NCBI GenBank assembly: GCA_900473185.1 | Contig: UCKU01000045.1 | Coordinates: forward strand, 37,763 to 100,145 | Source of the DNA: Hyphomicrobiales bacterium | Lineage (GTDB): Bacteria > Pseudomonadota > Alphaproteobacteria > Rhizobiales > Rhizobiaceae | DNA length: 62,383 nt | Direction: 5' to 3' | Part shown: piece by piece, positions 42,111 to 50,834 of the stretch | Layout of the letters: each line of letters begins with the position of its first letter | Numbering within the stretch: position 1 is the stretch's first letter | Notes under the pieces: model-generated | Seen by the model: only the letters and a program-made list of their open reading frames with translations | Told to the model about the DNA's origin: nothing | The model's database searches: none | Program-made: the position numbers and the translations under genes

Positions 42111-43040
42111 ATGCTTCATGCCAGGTTGCTCAGCTATTTCGATGAGGTCGCGCGTGCGGGATCGATCCGAAAGGCAGCGGAGAAGCTGAATGTCGCACCC
42201 TCCGCGGTCAGCCGGCAGATTCTGGCGTTCGAGGAACAGCTGGGAACACCGATCTTCCAGCGCACCACGCGCAAGCTAATGTTGACTGCGGCGGGAGAAA
42301 TCCTCATTCGCCACATCCGCACCACGCTCAAGGACATGGAGCGTGTCCAGTCGCAGATACAGGAGCTCAAGGGGCTGAGGCGGGGTGAGATTACCGTCGC
42401 GGTGATGAGCGGTCTGGCCGCCAATCTCGTGCCGCGCGCCGTTTCGCATTTCCAGAAGCGCAACCCGCGCGTCAAACTGCAACTACGGCTGCTGCCGACG
42501 GGTGACGATATCATGGATGATGTCGAAAACGGCGAGGCGCATATCGGCCTTGGTTTCGATTTTCCGTCGCGGCCGAATATTCGTGTTCTGGACGTGGCCA
42601 TTGGCCGTCTCGGCGCGGTCATGGCGCCGGGTCACCCGCTTGCATCGCGCTCTAGCATCAGGATCGGCGACTGCATCGGCTACCGGCTGATAGTCGCGGA
42701 CATGACTATGGCCATTCGGCCGCATCTCGACAGGCTGTTTGCCAAGATGACGCTGGAGCCGCAATTTGCCGTCGAGACGAATTCGATCGAGGTCATGCGA
42801 CACACGGCGCTGTCTGACGAAGGCATCACCTTCCTGACGCCGTTCGACATCGAATACGAACTGAGGCTGGGCCGGCTGATCTACATCCCGATCCACGAAC
42901 TGGCCCATCATACGCAGCAACTGATGATGATCGGCAGTGAAAGACGACCGAGTGCGCTCGCAAGCCTTTTCGTCGAAAACCTGCGGCAGGTCATACAGCA
43001 GGTTTCGAGCGTGCCGGATTACGCGGTCGGCCGATCTTGA
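42111..43040 (+). CDS. LysR-family regulator divergent from the amide island
   Basis: A 309-aa regulator. The HTH is LLSYFDEVARAGSIRKAAEK, LNVAPSAVSRQILAFEEQLG with PIFQRTTRKLMLTAAGE. The effector domain includes GEITVAVMSGLAANLVPRAV and GEAHIGLGFDFPSRPNIRVL. It is of the type that often controls catabolic clusters. GAAGAGGTGCG precedes the ATG at 42111; a longer in-frame start at 42069 lies upstream of the palindrome and is unlikely. It presumably activates the divergent 29-42 kb genes. Confidence 0.88.
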   Translation: MLHARLLSYFDEVARAGSIRKAAEKLNVAPSAVSRQILAFEEQLGTPIFQRTTRKLMLTAAGEILIRHIRTTLKDMERVQSQIQELKGLRRGEITVAVMSGLAANLVPRAVSHFQKRNPRVKLQLRLLPTGDDIMDDVENGEAHIGLGFDFPSRPNIRVLDVAIGRLGAVMAPGHPLASRSSIRIGDCIGYRLIVADMTMAIRPHLDRLFAKMTLEPQFAVETNSIEVMRHTALSDEGITFLTPFDIEYELRLGRLIYIPIHELAHHTQQLMMIGSERRPSALASLFVENLRQVIQQVSSVPDYAVGRS

Positions 43041-43186
43041 TGGTAGCCAGACCTATCGGCGGCGAATGGGCATGCTTCGCCGCGAAACATCCACGTAGGC
43101 GTCCACCAACGGCCGCCCCATAATCTCAGAGGGCTCGGTTTGTCTGAACAGTTTCGAGCGTTTTGGTAAGTGGATTTCCGCCTCGA

Positions 43187-43490
43187 TTATGCCGCCACCA
43201 TCATCGGTGTCAGCGCGTTGAAATAGGCCTGATCCGGTGTCTGCCGGTCAAGGGATGAATGTGGACGTCGGGTATTGTAAAAGGTTAGATAACGACCGAT
43301 GCCTGCGCGAGCCTCGGACACGGTTTTGTAGGCGTGGAGATAGATTTCCTCGTATTTGATCGACCGCCAAAGCCACTCGACGAAGACATTGTCCCGCCAG
43401 GCGCCCTTGCCGTCCATCGAGATGGCGATTTCAGCCTTCTTCATCAGCACGGCCGTGAAATCAACGGAGGTGAACTGCGTCCCTGGACGC
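43187..43490 (-). pseudogene. IS3-family transposase, C-terminal fragment
   Basis: The minus strand reads QFTSVDFTAVLMKKAEIAIS, MDGKGAWRDNVFVEWLWRSI, KYEEIYLHAYKTVSEARAGI and FYNTRRPHSSLDRQTPDQAY. This is the last 90-100 residues of the integrase domain of an IS3/IS407-type element, including the third catalytic Glu. The rest is absent; at about 43490 it abuts an IS110 remnant. Confidence 0.85.
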
Positions 43491-43502
43491 CCTTCTGTTT
43501 GT

Positions 43503-43797
43503 CAAGCGACGATCCTTGTCTGATTGACCTCCTTCTGGCGGCGCATGATGATGCCGAAGACTTCCCGAGCGACGTATCGCTTCAGTGCCCGGATTGCGTC
43601 GAGCTTGGAATCCCCCGCGGCAACACGCCGGGCGACAGACTGTTTGGTTTTCTCATCGGTCCTGAGACGGCCAATTGCATGAAGGGCGCTGTTGGCAAGT
43701 CGGTCACCACCCCGGTTCAGTCGATGTCTGATGGTTTTGCCTGATGATGCGGGAACAGGACTGACGCCGCAGAGCGCAGCGAAGCTGGCTTCTGACC
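43503..43797 (-). pseudogene. IS110-family transposase, C-terminal fragment
   Basis: The minus strand reads RSEASFAALCGVSPVPASSG, KTIRHRLNRGGDRLANSALH, AIGRLRTDEKTKQSVARRVA and KRYVAREVFGIIMRRQKEVN before its stop. It is the conserved C-terminal domain (Transposase_20 type) with the catalytic Ser region ASSG. It begins at the same RSEAS codons where the fragment at 4660-4965 stops. The N-terminal half is replaced on the other strand by a HlyD remnant. Confidence 0.85.
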
Positions 43798-43799
43798 GT

Positions 43800-43933
43800 A
43801 GAGGGTCGCATGGAGCTCTTGAAACCTGGGATGGCAGTTACCGCACAGATCAAGACCGGATCACGGCGTGTCATCCAATACCTTTTGTCGCCTTTGCGGC
43901 AATACGCTGAGGAGGCGGTCACCGAACGGTAGC
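43800..43933 (+). pseudogene. HlyD-family type I secretion adaptor, C-terminal tail
   Basis: The plus strand encodes ELLKPGMAVTAQIKTGSRRV followed by IQYLLSPLRQYAEEAVTER and a stop. This is the diagnostic last strand and helix of HlyD/PrtE membrane-fusion proteins. Nothing upstream of it survives because the IS110 fragment begins there. It shows that a type I secretion operon once stood at this site. Confidence 0.7.
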
Positions 43934-43989
43934 GAGTTGGTTTGTTGGCGTTGCTGGCGACAGTGGGGTTTTAACCGGGCTTCATCGCG

Positions 43990-44200
43990 GGGCCACGCCA
44001 AGGCGGGAGCCTTCGTGGCCGACGAGGGCTTTGCGAATATCAAAGACCTGAGCGCCCAATCATGGCAAATGGCTTTTCAGGGAGCGACCAATGCCATGGT
44101 GTCCTATCCGTTGCTGATTGGTGCCGACGGTCAGACGCACGTTCCCGTCAAAAGCCGGTGGCTTGCCAACAGAACCTTTGTCGCCAAGGACGATGAGGGG
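43990..44200 (+). pseudogene. Phosphodiester glycosidase-like fragment
   Basis: The frame encodes ADEGFANIKDLSAQSWQMAF, QGATNAMVSYPLLIGADGQT and SRWLANRTFVAKDDEGW, resembling part of a NAGPA-type phosphodiester glycosidase domain (ANR-(S/T)-F-V followed by a GxxV strand). It is cut at about 44203 by the left end of the IS6 element and has no start. Assignment is tentative. Confidence 0.45.
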
Positions 44201-44203
44201 TGG

Positions 44204-45008
44204 GGTGATGTCACGTTATTGGCGGCTTAACGGTTGGTGGCTAATCCGGGGCTATGAACACGTCGGCCATTAGCGACAAGAACCACCGTTTCCACCGCAG
44301 ATCATCGCCCATGCTGTGTGGCTTTATTTCCGGTTTCCTCTGAGCCTGCGGCTGGTCGAAGAATTGCTGCTGGAGCGTGGCATCATCGTGTCCTATGAAA
44401 CGATCCGGCGCTGGGGCCGAAAATTTGGCTCGGCATATGTGAAGCGGTTACGCAGAAAGAAGCCGTCCCGAAAGGATATCTGGCATCTGGACGAGGTGGT
44501 GATCTCCATCGCGGGCCGAAAGCACTGGCTGTGGCGAGCGGTCGACCAGGACGGATACGTTCTCGACGAAATCGTTCAGGCTCGTCGTGACACGAAGGCG
44601 GCCAAGCGATTGCTGGTCAGGCTGCTGAAGAAGCAAGGCCTCACGCCGAAGCGGATCGTCACCGACAAACTTCGCTCATATGGAGCGGCAAAGCGGGATC
44701 TCATGCCTACCGTCGAACACCGATCGTACAAAGGGCTGAACAATCGCGCGGAAAATTCCCACCTCCCACTGCGGAAACGAGAACGGGTGATGCAAGGCTT
44801 TCGATCCGCCGGCGGATTGCAACAGTTCATCTCGGTCTTTTCGGCAATCAGAAATCACTTCGTCCCGTCCAACAGGAAGCCCTCCGCCCTCACCACTCAC
44901 ATTCTTCGAATCCGCGCAATGGCGCAGTGGAAGGCTGTGACCGGCGCGGCGGCTTGATTTCAACCGAAAGCCCTTCGCCTAACTTCAGGCAAACAACGTG
45001 ACATCACC
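44204..45008 (+). mobile_element. IS6-family element with intact ends
   Basis: An 805-bp element bounded by perfect 14-bp inverted repeats, GGTGATGTCACGTT at 44204-44217 and its complement at 44995-45008, which is the normal size for IS6. No direct target repeat flanks it (left AGGGGTGG, right GCGGCAAC), so adjacent DNA was probably deleted or recombined after insertion. The left end cuts a glycosidase-like fragment and the right end lies 31 bases from cheW. Confidence 0.85.
44254..44957 (+). pseudogene. IS6-family transposase, N-terminal frameshift
   Basis: From ATG 44254 the frame MNTSAISDKNHRF is lost by a missing base near 44292. The next frame then gives the full catalytic core: LRLVEELLLERGIIVSYETI, WHLDEVVISIAGRKHWLWRA (first Asp), PKRIVTDKLRSYGAAKRDLM (second Asp) and NNRAENSHLPLRKRERVMQG (Glu). 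The DDE triad is intact, but the zinc-finger/HTH start is out of frame. It might be rescued only by internal initiation at the GTG near 44316. Confidence 0.8.
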
Positions 45009-45039
45009 GCGGCAACTCCTCTCAGAGAGGATGGCTGCT

Positions 45040-45516
45040 TCAAGCAGCCTCCTCCAAGTCGCCTGGAGTGTCCGCTGAGAATATCGCATCCAGATTAAGG
45101 AAGCAGATCATGTCCTTATCCCGGGCGAAGATGCCCTCGGCATAACCGGCGGAAGTGATACCCGCAGCAACCGGGACTGGTTGCAGATCTTCTATCGCCA
45201 CTGTCAAGATATCCGAAACCCGATCCACCATCAGGCCGATCGTCTTCGCGCTTACATGCGTGACGACAATCGCGCTACGCTCACTTGCCGCTGTTTGTGG
45301 CAGGCCGAGCTTTACGGATAGGTCGACAATTGGAATGACCGTGCCGCGCAAGTTCATGACGCCCAGGACTTCGGGCGGCGTATGGGGGAGGGGGGTGACG
45401 GGCGCCCATCCGCGAATTTCGCGGATGGAAGTGGTCCGCACACAGAATTGCTGACTATGGAGCATGAACGCGATGATCTCGAGCCCACTATCACTGGTCT
45501 TGAAAGAAGCGTTCAT
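45040..45516 (-). CDS. cheW: Chemotaxis coupling protein CheW
   Basis: A 158-aa adaptor that links chemoreceptors to the kinase CheA. The fold landmarks are IIAFMLHSQQFCVRTTSIRE, GWAPVTPLPHTPPEVLGVMN, LRGTVIPIVDLSVKLGLPQT and VDRVSDILTV. Its ATG overlaps the chemoreceptor stop by one base (TGATG), with GGAGG 7 bases upstream. An isolated receptor-CheW pair without cheA/cheY suggests it plugs into a chemosensory array encoded elsewhere. Confidence 0.92.
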   Translation of the reverse strand: MNASFKTSDSGLEIIAFMLHSQQFCVRTTSIREIRGWAPVTPLPHTPPEVLGVMNLRGTVIPIVDLSVKLGLPQTAASERSAIVVTHVSAKTIGLMVDRVSDILTVAIEDLQPVPVAAGITSAGYAEGIFARDKDMICFLNLDAIFSADTPGDLEEAA

Positions 45517-47465
45517 CAAAAATCCTCCCATCCTGCCGTGTTGGAGCCGGCAGCCGCACTACCACCTGTGAAGGCCGATGCTATCTGCCGGCCAAGAGTG
45601 CGCACACGGGACGTGGTGGGCTTGTCGCTAATCGCGGCGAGGCGTGGTGCTGCCTGTCGCTGGACCACATCACCAAGCTTGAACTGTGCCAGCAAGTCGT
45701 TGAGCGACGTGACTTCCTTAGCAAGACTGTGGCTCGCGGCTGTCGTCTCCTCGACCATCGCCGCGTTTTTCTGAGTGTCCTGGTCCATCTGGTTCACGGC
45801 GGTGTTGATTTGCTGCAGTCCGGAGGACTGTTCCTGTGCTGACTCGACGATCGCCGAGACATGGCGATTGATTTCTTGAACTTCCGCGACGATCGTCTGT
45901 AACGCCTTACCCGTGTCGCCGACGAGCTGGACGCCTTCTTCCACCTGCTCATTGGATGTGTTGATCAGTGCCTTGATCTCTTTGGCGGCACTTGCAGACC
46001 GCTGAGCAAGCTCTCTCACTTCCTGAGCGACTACCGCGAATCCCTTGCCAGCTTCGCCTGCGCGAGCGGCTTCGACACCTGCATTGAGCGCAAGCAGGTT
46101 GGTCTGGAAGGCGATTTCGTCGATAACGCCGATGATGTTGGAAATTTCTCCCGACGACTTCTCGATACGCTCCATGGCAATCACGGCCTTGCGCACGACC
46201 TCCCCGGAATGCTCGGCGCCGGTCTTGGTGCGAGCGACAAGAGCTCCGGCTTCCTGGGCCCGCTTGGTTGAGTCGACAACCGTCGTTGTGATTTGCTCGA
46301 GGGCGGCCGCTGTTTCTTCGAGTGCTGCGGCCTGCTGTTCTGTTCGCTTCGCCAGGTCGTCGGCCGCGGATCTGATCTCATTGGCCCCGGCGCCAATTCC
46401 TTGTGCATTCTGTGAGACCCGGCTTAGCGCCGACTGAAGCTTTTCTGCCGACCCGTTGAAATCGTTGCGCACGCCATCGAGTGCTGCGGTAAAGGGCTGG
46501 CTGATGCGGTAGGAAACATCGCCATCTGAGAGTGCCGATAGGCCGTTCGCCAGACTGTCGACGGCATGTTGAACATCGGCCGCCTCCTTTGCCTTCTGCT
46601 TCTCGCGTTCGATGCGTTCTTTTTCCGACAAGCTCCGGTTCGCTTCCGTCTCCTGCTCAAGGCGGACCCGTTCGATGGCGCCCTGACGGAAGATTTCGAC
46701 AGCCCCTGCCATCTCGCCGATCTCGTCGCGTCGGCCCGCGTGCGGAATATTGCTGTCGCGGTCACCATCGGCAAGCTTCATCATCGACATATTGATATTG
46801 CGGATCGGTTTAATCACAGCGACGAATATGCCCCAAAGAGCGAGCAGGGACAGCGCAACCGTCAGGCCGCTGGTAAAATAGTTGCTGATCTCCGTGGCCG
46901 ACGCGGCAGCTTTGGCTTCATCATTGCGCTTTTCCAACAGACCGCGCTCTTCGCCAGCCATTTCAGTGATCTTGCCGCGGATGGCATCCATCGATGCCTT
47001 TCCGGCCCCTGATGCCTCCATCGTCCGGGCTTGCTCTCGCGTCGCCGGGTTTTGCATGAGATCTTTTTCCTTTTGAAGCACGCCATTCCAGGTCGATGCG
47101 AAACCGTCGAGCTCATCAAGCCTTTTTTGCTGAGCCGGGTTGTCCGATGTAAGTGATCTCACGCTGGCAAGCGACTTCCGGTAGGTTTCCAGACCGGCCT
47201 TTTGCGGTGCGAGGAAAGACTCGTCACCTGAAATCAGATAGCCGCGCAGGCCGGTTTCTTGGTCGACCATTGACGCCATGATCATATCGAGGGTCGATAG
47301 CACAAGATAGGTGTGTTCGGAGATAGCGACTGCTCTGTTCTGATTGTTAAGGCCTGCTATGTTGATCGCGCAGGCCGCGATACTGAGGACGATAAGTAAT
47401 CCGAACGCCAACGCGATCTTCGTCAGTATCTTTAGGTTGTTGAATGCGGACAAAGCATGCTCCAT
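45516..47465 (-). CDS. Methyl-accepting chemotaxis protein with CHASE3-like sensor
   Basis: A 649-aa receptor. The first helix is near residues 14-36 and the second near 198-220. The periplasmic region has the CHASE3-type pattern SMVDQETGLRGYLISGDESF. A HAMP domain follows (IRNINMSMMKLADGDRDSNI), then a signalling domain with the hairpin tip IGVIDEIAFQTNLLALNAGV, EAARAGEAGKGFAVVAQEVR. The last five residues, GWEDF, match the W-x-x-F tether that recruits CheR/CheB for adaptation. It is coupled to cheW downstream. Confidence 0.92.
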   Translation of the reverse strand: MEHALSAFNNLKILTKIALAFGLLIVLSIAACAINIAGLNNQNRAVAISEHTYLVLSTLDMIMASMVDQETGLRGYLISGDESFLAPQKAGLETYRKSLASVRSLTSDNPAQQKRLDELDGFASTWNGVLQKEKDLMQNPATREQARTMEASGAGKASMDAIRGKITEMAGEERGLLEKRNDEAKAAASATEISNYFTSGLTVALSLLALWGIFVAVIKPIRNINMSMMKLADGDRDSNIPHAGRRDEIGEMAGAVEIFRQGAIERVRLEQETEANRSLSEKERIEREKQKAKEAADVQHAVDSLANGLSALSDGDVSYRISQPFTAALDGVRNDFNGSAEKLQSALSRVSQNAQGIGAGANEIRSAADDLAKRTEQQAAALEETAAALEQITTTVVDSTKRAQEAGALVARTKTGAEHSGEVVRKAVIAMERIEKSSGEISNIIGVIDEIAFQTNLLALNAGVEAARAGEAGKGFAVVAQEVRELAQRSASAAKEIKALINTSNEQVEEGVQLVGDTGKALQTIVAEVQEINRHVSAIVESAQEQSSGLQQINTAVNQMDQDTQKNAAMVEETTAASHSLAKEVTSLNDLLAQFKLGDVVQRQAAPRLAAISDKPTTSRVRTLGRQIASAFTGGSAAAGSNTAGWEDF

Positions 47466-47912
47466 GGAATAGGCTCTCTGAGGCGCAAGCGTCAGCTGAG
47501 CGTCAAAACAGTTGGGAATGGGCAGCCGCCATCGTCCAGAAACCTGGATGGCGTATTGAGCCGGGACTGCACCGGAATTTTAGAGAGGTCACAACTGACA
47601 GCGCGTATCAAGTGAACTCTAAAAAATCGCAACGATATTGCGGAGATTTCAACTCCAGAGAAGGTTGCGCCATCATGGCGTCCTGGCGTGGTTCTCTGCT
47701 ATTCCGAATATTCGGATAAAATAGTTTACAACATGCTAAGATGTTTAGTGCCGTTACAGTATAAGTCCTCTCTCCAAACTAAATGCAACTATATCGTGTC
47801 TATCCCATCAAGCAATCCTGCGATGTGATTGTTCTCCAACAGTACTTAGGCGATGCGCCGTGGACGCGATCTGCAGGATCTCGAGCGGTACAGCCGAGTT
47901 CTAATGCGCCTT
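47466..47912. promoter_or_regulatory. AT-rich receptor promoter region with a palindrome
   Basis: About 450 bases without a gene, noticeably AT-rich around 47600-47800. It contains the perfect 14-bp palindrome TCCGAATATTCGGA at 47703-47716, about 240 bp upstream of the chemoreceptor start, a possible regulator site. Nothing else was recognised. Confidence 0.4.
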
Positions 47913-48388
47913 TCAAGCGGACAAGATCGGGCTTGCGGCCCCGATCAAGCCGGCATGTTTTCCGAGTTGCGCCGGCACGACCGGCACATCGCGATAAGCA
48001 GGCATCACCCGCTCCTGAATGGTGGCCTCAATCGATTTGCGAAGGAGATCGTAGCCGTGGGAAATTCCACCGCCCATGACGATCATGTCGGGCAAGTAGA
48101 GATGGAGCAGATTGGTAAAGCCGATGCCGAGCCAGCGGGCTTCCCTGTCAATCAGCGCAAGGGCTGCCTCGTCACCACCGCGCGCAGCCTCGACAACGTG
48201 TCGGCCTGTCACCTCGCCGTCGTGGGACAGCGTTCGTAGCACCGAACCATCGCCCGGTTTTGTCAGCGCCGTCGCACACCGGCCGAGTGCCGTGCCCGAC
48301 GCCACCGCCTCGAAGCAGCCCACCGCCCCGCAAAGGCATCGTTCGCTCTCGCTTGTGATGGTCATATGGCCGATTTCGTCCAAGAACG
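47913..48388 (-). pseudogene. ROK-family sugar kinase, C-terminal remnant
   Basis: The minus strand encodes DEIGHMTITSESERCLCGAV, GCFEAVASGTALGRC, LALIDREARWLGIGFTNLLH, LYLPDMIVMGGGISHGYDLL and LGKHAGLIGAASPIL. The ROK zinc motif (His plus Cys-x-Cys-x4-Cys) is intact, but the N-terminal nucleotide-binding half is gone. It joins the epimerase remnant at about 48388 in a different frame. Confidence 0.8.
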
Positions 48389-48745
48389 ATCTCCTTTTCA
48401 CGTCCGGCACGCTTCATCAGCGAGCGCGCTTCGAGCAGCCGGTCGCAGGCTTTGTCCGAAAGGCTTTGTCCCTTGACGCCGATTGAGGTCCCAAGCAGCG
48501 TGAAGAAGGCGACCTCGGTAAGGAACGGTTCTGCCTCGGCGACCGGAGTTTCCAGCCGTAGAACGACGCCGGCTTCGGCACCAAGCTCTTTTGCGAGTGC
48601 CACTGCGCGCAAGCCAGCTTCACCGTTCTCGGCATGAACGCTAACGAGATCGGCGCCGCCTCGATGAACTGGCGTGTCTGCTCCTCGACAATCTCGACCT
48701 CGACATCAGATGCACATGGATCGGTTTTGCCGTCAGCGAATGGCA
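48388..48745 (-). pseudogene. Ribulose-phosphate 3-epimerase-like remnant
   Basis: With one frameshift near 48660 the strand reads VEIVEEQTRQFIEAAPISL, SVHAENGEAGLRAVALAKEL, GAEAGVVLRLETPVAEAEPF, FFTLLGTSIGVKGQSLSDKA and LMKRAGREKEIV. This is the middle and late barrel of an RPE/AlsE-type sugar-phosphate epimerase. It is cut where the final phosphate-binding loop should begin and continues into the ROK fragment. Both genes suggest a deleted rare-sugar (allose/psicose-type) operon. Confidence 0.65.
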
Positions 48746-48939
48746 GCAACGAACTCAATGCCGGTTCCGAGATGCCGCAAAGTCAGCATTTCTTGCTGTT
48801 CTACCTCTCGGAACGGCGGTCCCGCAATGAAAGGCCGAGAAGCGCGCCGCGGTCGTCGACCGTCACACCGGGAGGATGAATAAAAGAAAAGGGCCGCTTT
48901 CCGCCCATTTTTGAAAGAATGAGGACTTCAAAAGTCGGG
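48746..48939. other. Unassigned stretch between remnants
   Basis: About 190 bases. On the minus strand a frame reads VTVDDRGALLGLSLRDRRSE, which is protein-like but not recognised. No other feature is seen. Confidence 0.3.
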
Positions 48940-49270
48940 CGTGCGACAAGAACCAACGCTTTTCGCCGCAGATCATCGCCCATTTTCGGTTTCCATTGAG
49001 CCTGCTGTCCCAGCATATGTGAGACGGTTGCACCAAAAACCTTCTTGAAAGGATATCTGGCATCTGGAGGCGCACCGTCGACCAGGAGGGCTACGTTCTC
49101 GACGAAATCGTACAGATCCGTCGCGACGCAGAGGGTGCAAAGCGATTGCTGGTAAGGCTGTTGGAGAAGCAAGGCATCGCCGAAGCGAGTCATCACCAAC
49201 GAATTGCGCATATGGACCGGCAAAGCGGGATGTAATGCCCATGGTCGAACACCGATCGAATTCGCCACGA
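48940..49270 (+). pseudogene. Decayed IS6-family transposase
   Basis: Short blocks match the transposase at 44254-44957 at the DNA level: ACAAGAACCAACGCTTTTCG, GATATCTGGCATCTGGA, GGCTACGTTCTCGACGAAAT and AAAGCGATTGCTGGTAAGGC. They occur in the same order with internal deletions and several frameshifts. It is an older, non-functional relative of the IS6 element in the window. Confidence 0.75.
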
Positions 49271-49478
49271 AAACTGCTATGGAAAAACAGGCTGCATAAA
49301 GCCAGATTGAAAACACAAAACTCTCCGAAATCTGGAGGAAATGGGTCTCAGGTCACTTCGAACATAGAATTTCGGTTACCTCACGTATTAACTTGACGTC
49401 CTCATCGCCGACATCTTCCAAAAGGTCACAATCGGCGGTGAGTCAAGGCGATTGCCGGTGAATTTAATGGAGTTTGAG

Positions 49479-49709
49479 ATGGACATATTCGAGAAGGACG
49501 GTGGGGTTTATAGTCTGCCGTTGGAGCGCTTTAGAACGATGAATATTCTGGGGATGACTGTCGTCGTCAAATTCGATTACACGGACACTGACGGAAAATC
49601 GGTCTCAGTTCAACTTGCGCTAACGGGCGAGCAATGTCGCGCGCTGAGCCAGCAACTTGCTTCACAGGCCGATGTGCTGGACTTAGAAAGACCAACTCGA
49701 CCGCAGTGA
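49479..49709 (+). CDS. Small hypothetical protein, 76 aa
   Basis: Not recognised. The protein MDIFEKDGGVYSLPLERFRT is followed by a beta-like stretch, GMTVVVKFDYTDTDGKSVSV, and a helix with EQCRALSQQLASQADVL. It is acidic and soluble, with no signal peptide. GGAG lies six bases before the ATG at 49479; in-frame ATGs at 49452 and 49467 lack this spacing. The good ribosome site and coherent composition support a real gene, but its role is unknown. It stands alone. Confidence 0.5.
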   Translation: MDIFEKDGGVYSLPLERFRTMNILGMTVVVKFDYTDTDGKSVSVQLALTGEQCRALSQQLASQADVLDLERPTRPQ

Positions 49710-50052
49710 TTGGAATCAAGCTATATCGAGGCCTGGATGATTATGCGCTGGCTTCTTGAACTTGCGAATTGGTTCTGTGAGCGCGCGCTTCTGGGACGAA
49801 ACTTGATCAATAAATTCAATCGATAACGCCCCCACAGTTTCACCGGCTTCTGCCGCACATCTGAGGTCTGCCAGACGGTGGCAACCGAGTGCAAAGCAGC
49901 CGAGCGTCGGCGACCTCCGCAGGGGCGTGCTATCTGAGAGCAGAACCGTCTTTTGAACGATCTGGAACCGTGTCCTCTTGTATTTCGAATGGCTCTCTTG
50001 CAAGATTCGTCTTGGGGGAGTCATCACCGCCGTGCGGCGGTCGGAGCACGCC

Positions 50053-50496
50053 ATGGACGCAACTCGAACTGTACGTATAGACGATTGGTCAACCGACAAC
50101 CCGCATCCTGTCGACCTCCATGTGGGGCAACGTATCTTCTTTGCGCGCCGGGCCAAGGGGATGTCGCAGCAGGGGCTCGCCGAGCGGTTGCGAATGAGCT
50201 TTCAGCAGGTGCAGAAATATGAGAAGGGCCGCAACCGCGTCAGTGCTTCGGTTCTTTACGAGATGATGAACGTGTTGCATGTTTCCGCGTCCTATTTTTT
50301 TGAGGGGATCGAAACCGAGGCGGGGCCGCCCGGCACCGGCGCTGTAACCGATGCGGAGGCTGTGGAGGCGATGACTATGTATCGCGAGAACTTCGATATT
50401 TTACGGGACTATCTGCAGGCGCCCCCGGCGGTGCGGAAAGCTATCCGATCCCTATTAAACAGCTTGGCGAAAGAAAGCCCCCAAAGCGTACCGTGA
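50053..50496 (+). CDS. XRE-family helix-turn-helix regulator
   Basis: A 147-aa DNA-binding protein of a type common in rhizobia. The HTH is VGQRIFFARRAKGMSQQGLA, ERLRMSFQQVQKYEKGRNRV with SASVLYEMMNVLHVSASYFF. A short C-terminal helical domain (AVEAMTMYRENFDILRDYLQ) may serve in dimerisation. GGAG precedes the ATG at 50053. The preceding 340 bases (49710-50052) hold a minus-strand frame of unclear value. No target operon is evident. Confidence 0.86.
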   Translation: MDATRTVRIDDWSTDNPHPVDLHVGQRIFFARRAKGMSQQGLAERLRMSFQQVQKYEKGRNRVSASVLYEMMNVLHVSASYFFEGIETEAGPPGTGAVTDAEAVEAMTMYRENFDILRDYLQAPPAVRKAIRSLLNSLAKESPQSVP

Positions 50497-50834
50497 AGTT
50501 TCACGCAGACAGCCGTATCGGAGAGGCGCCGTCACTACGCGGCGACGCCACCATCCCAATATACTCTGCTTCCACTAAACGCGCCTCGGCGATTGACCCC
50601 GAATTGCGCTAGTCGACCTGCGACGTCCGCAAGCGGCTTGATCGAGCCCTTCAACCTGTTGCGGCCAAAGCCGGTGCCTGGTCTCCCGCTCACTTCTGCG
50701 TCAGCGCGGCCGCGATGCCTCTTACGAACAATCTCCGCAGGCGCTTCGTCAGGAGTAGCCGAACTACAGCCAGAATGGGCTGCCCCTATTCCCAACTCAA
50801 CGTGTTTAAGCTCTTTTGGCTGCCCGACCTCGCC
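50497..50834. other. Intergenic, nothing recognised
   Basis: About 340 bases between the XRE gene and the end of the FGE gene. Frames on both strands are Arg/Pro-rich shadows with no family likeness. Confidence 0.4.

Noticed and set aside
49716..50156. Minus-strand reading frame with the segment AAEAGETVGALSIEFIDQV
   Set aside because: The C-terminal part looks protein-like, but there is no start or ribosome site and it overlaps the XRE gene; not enough to call a gene.
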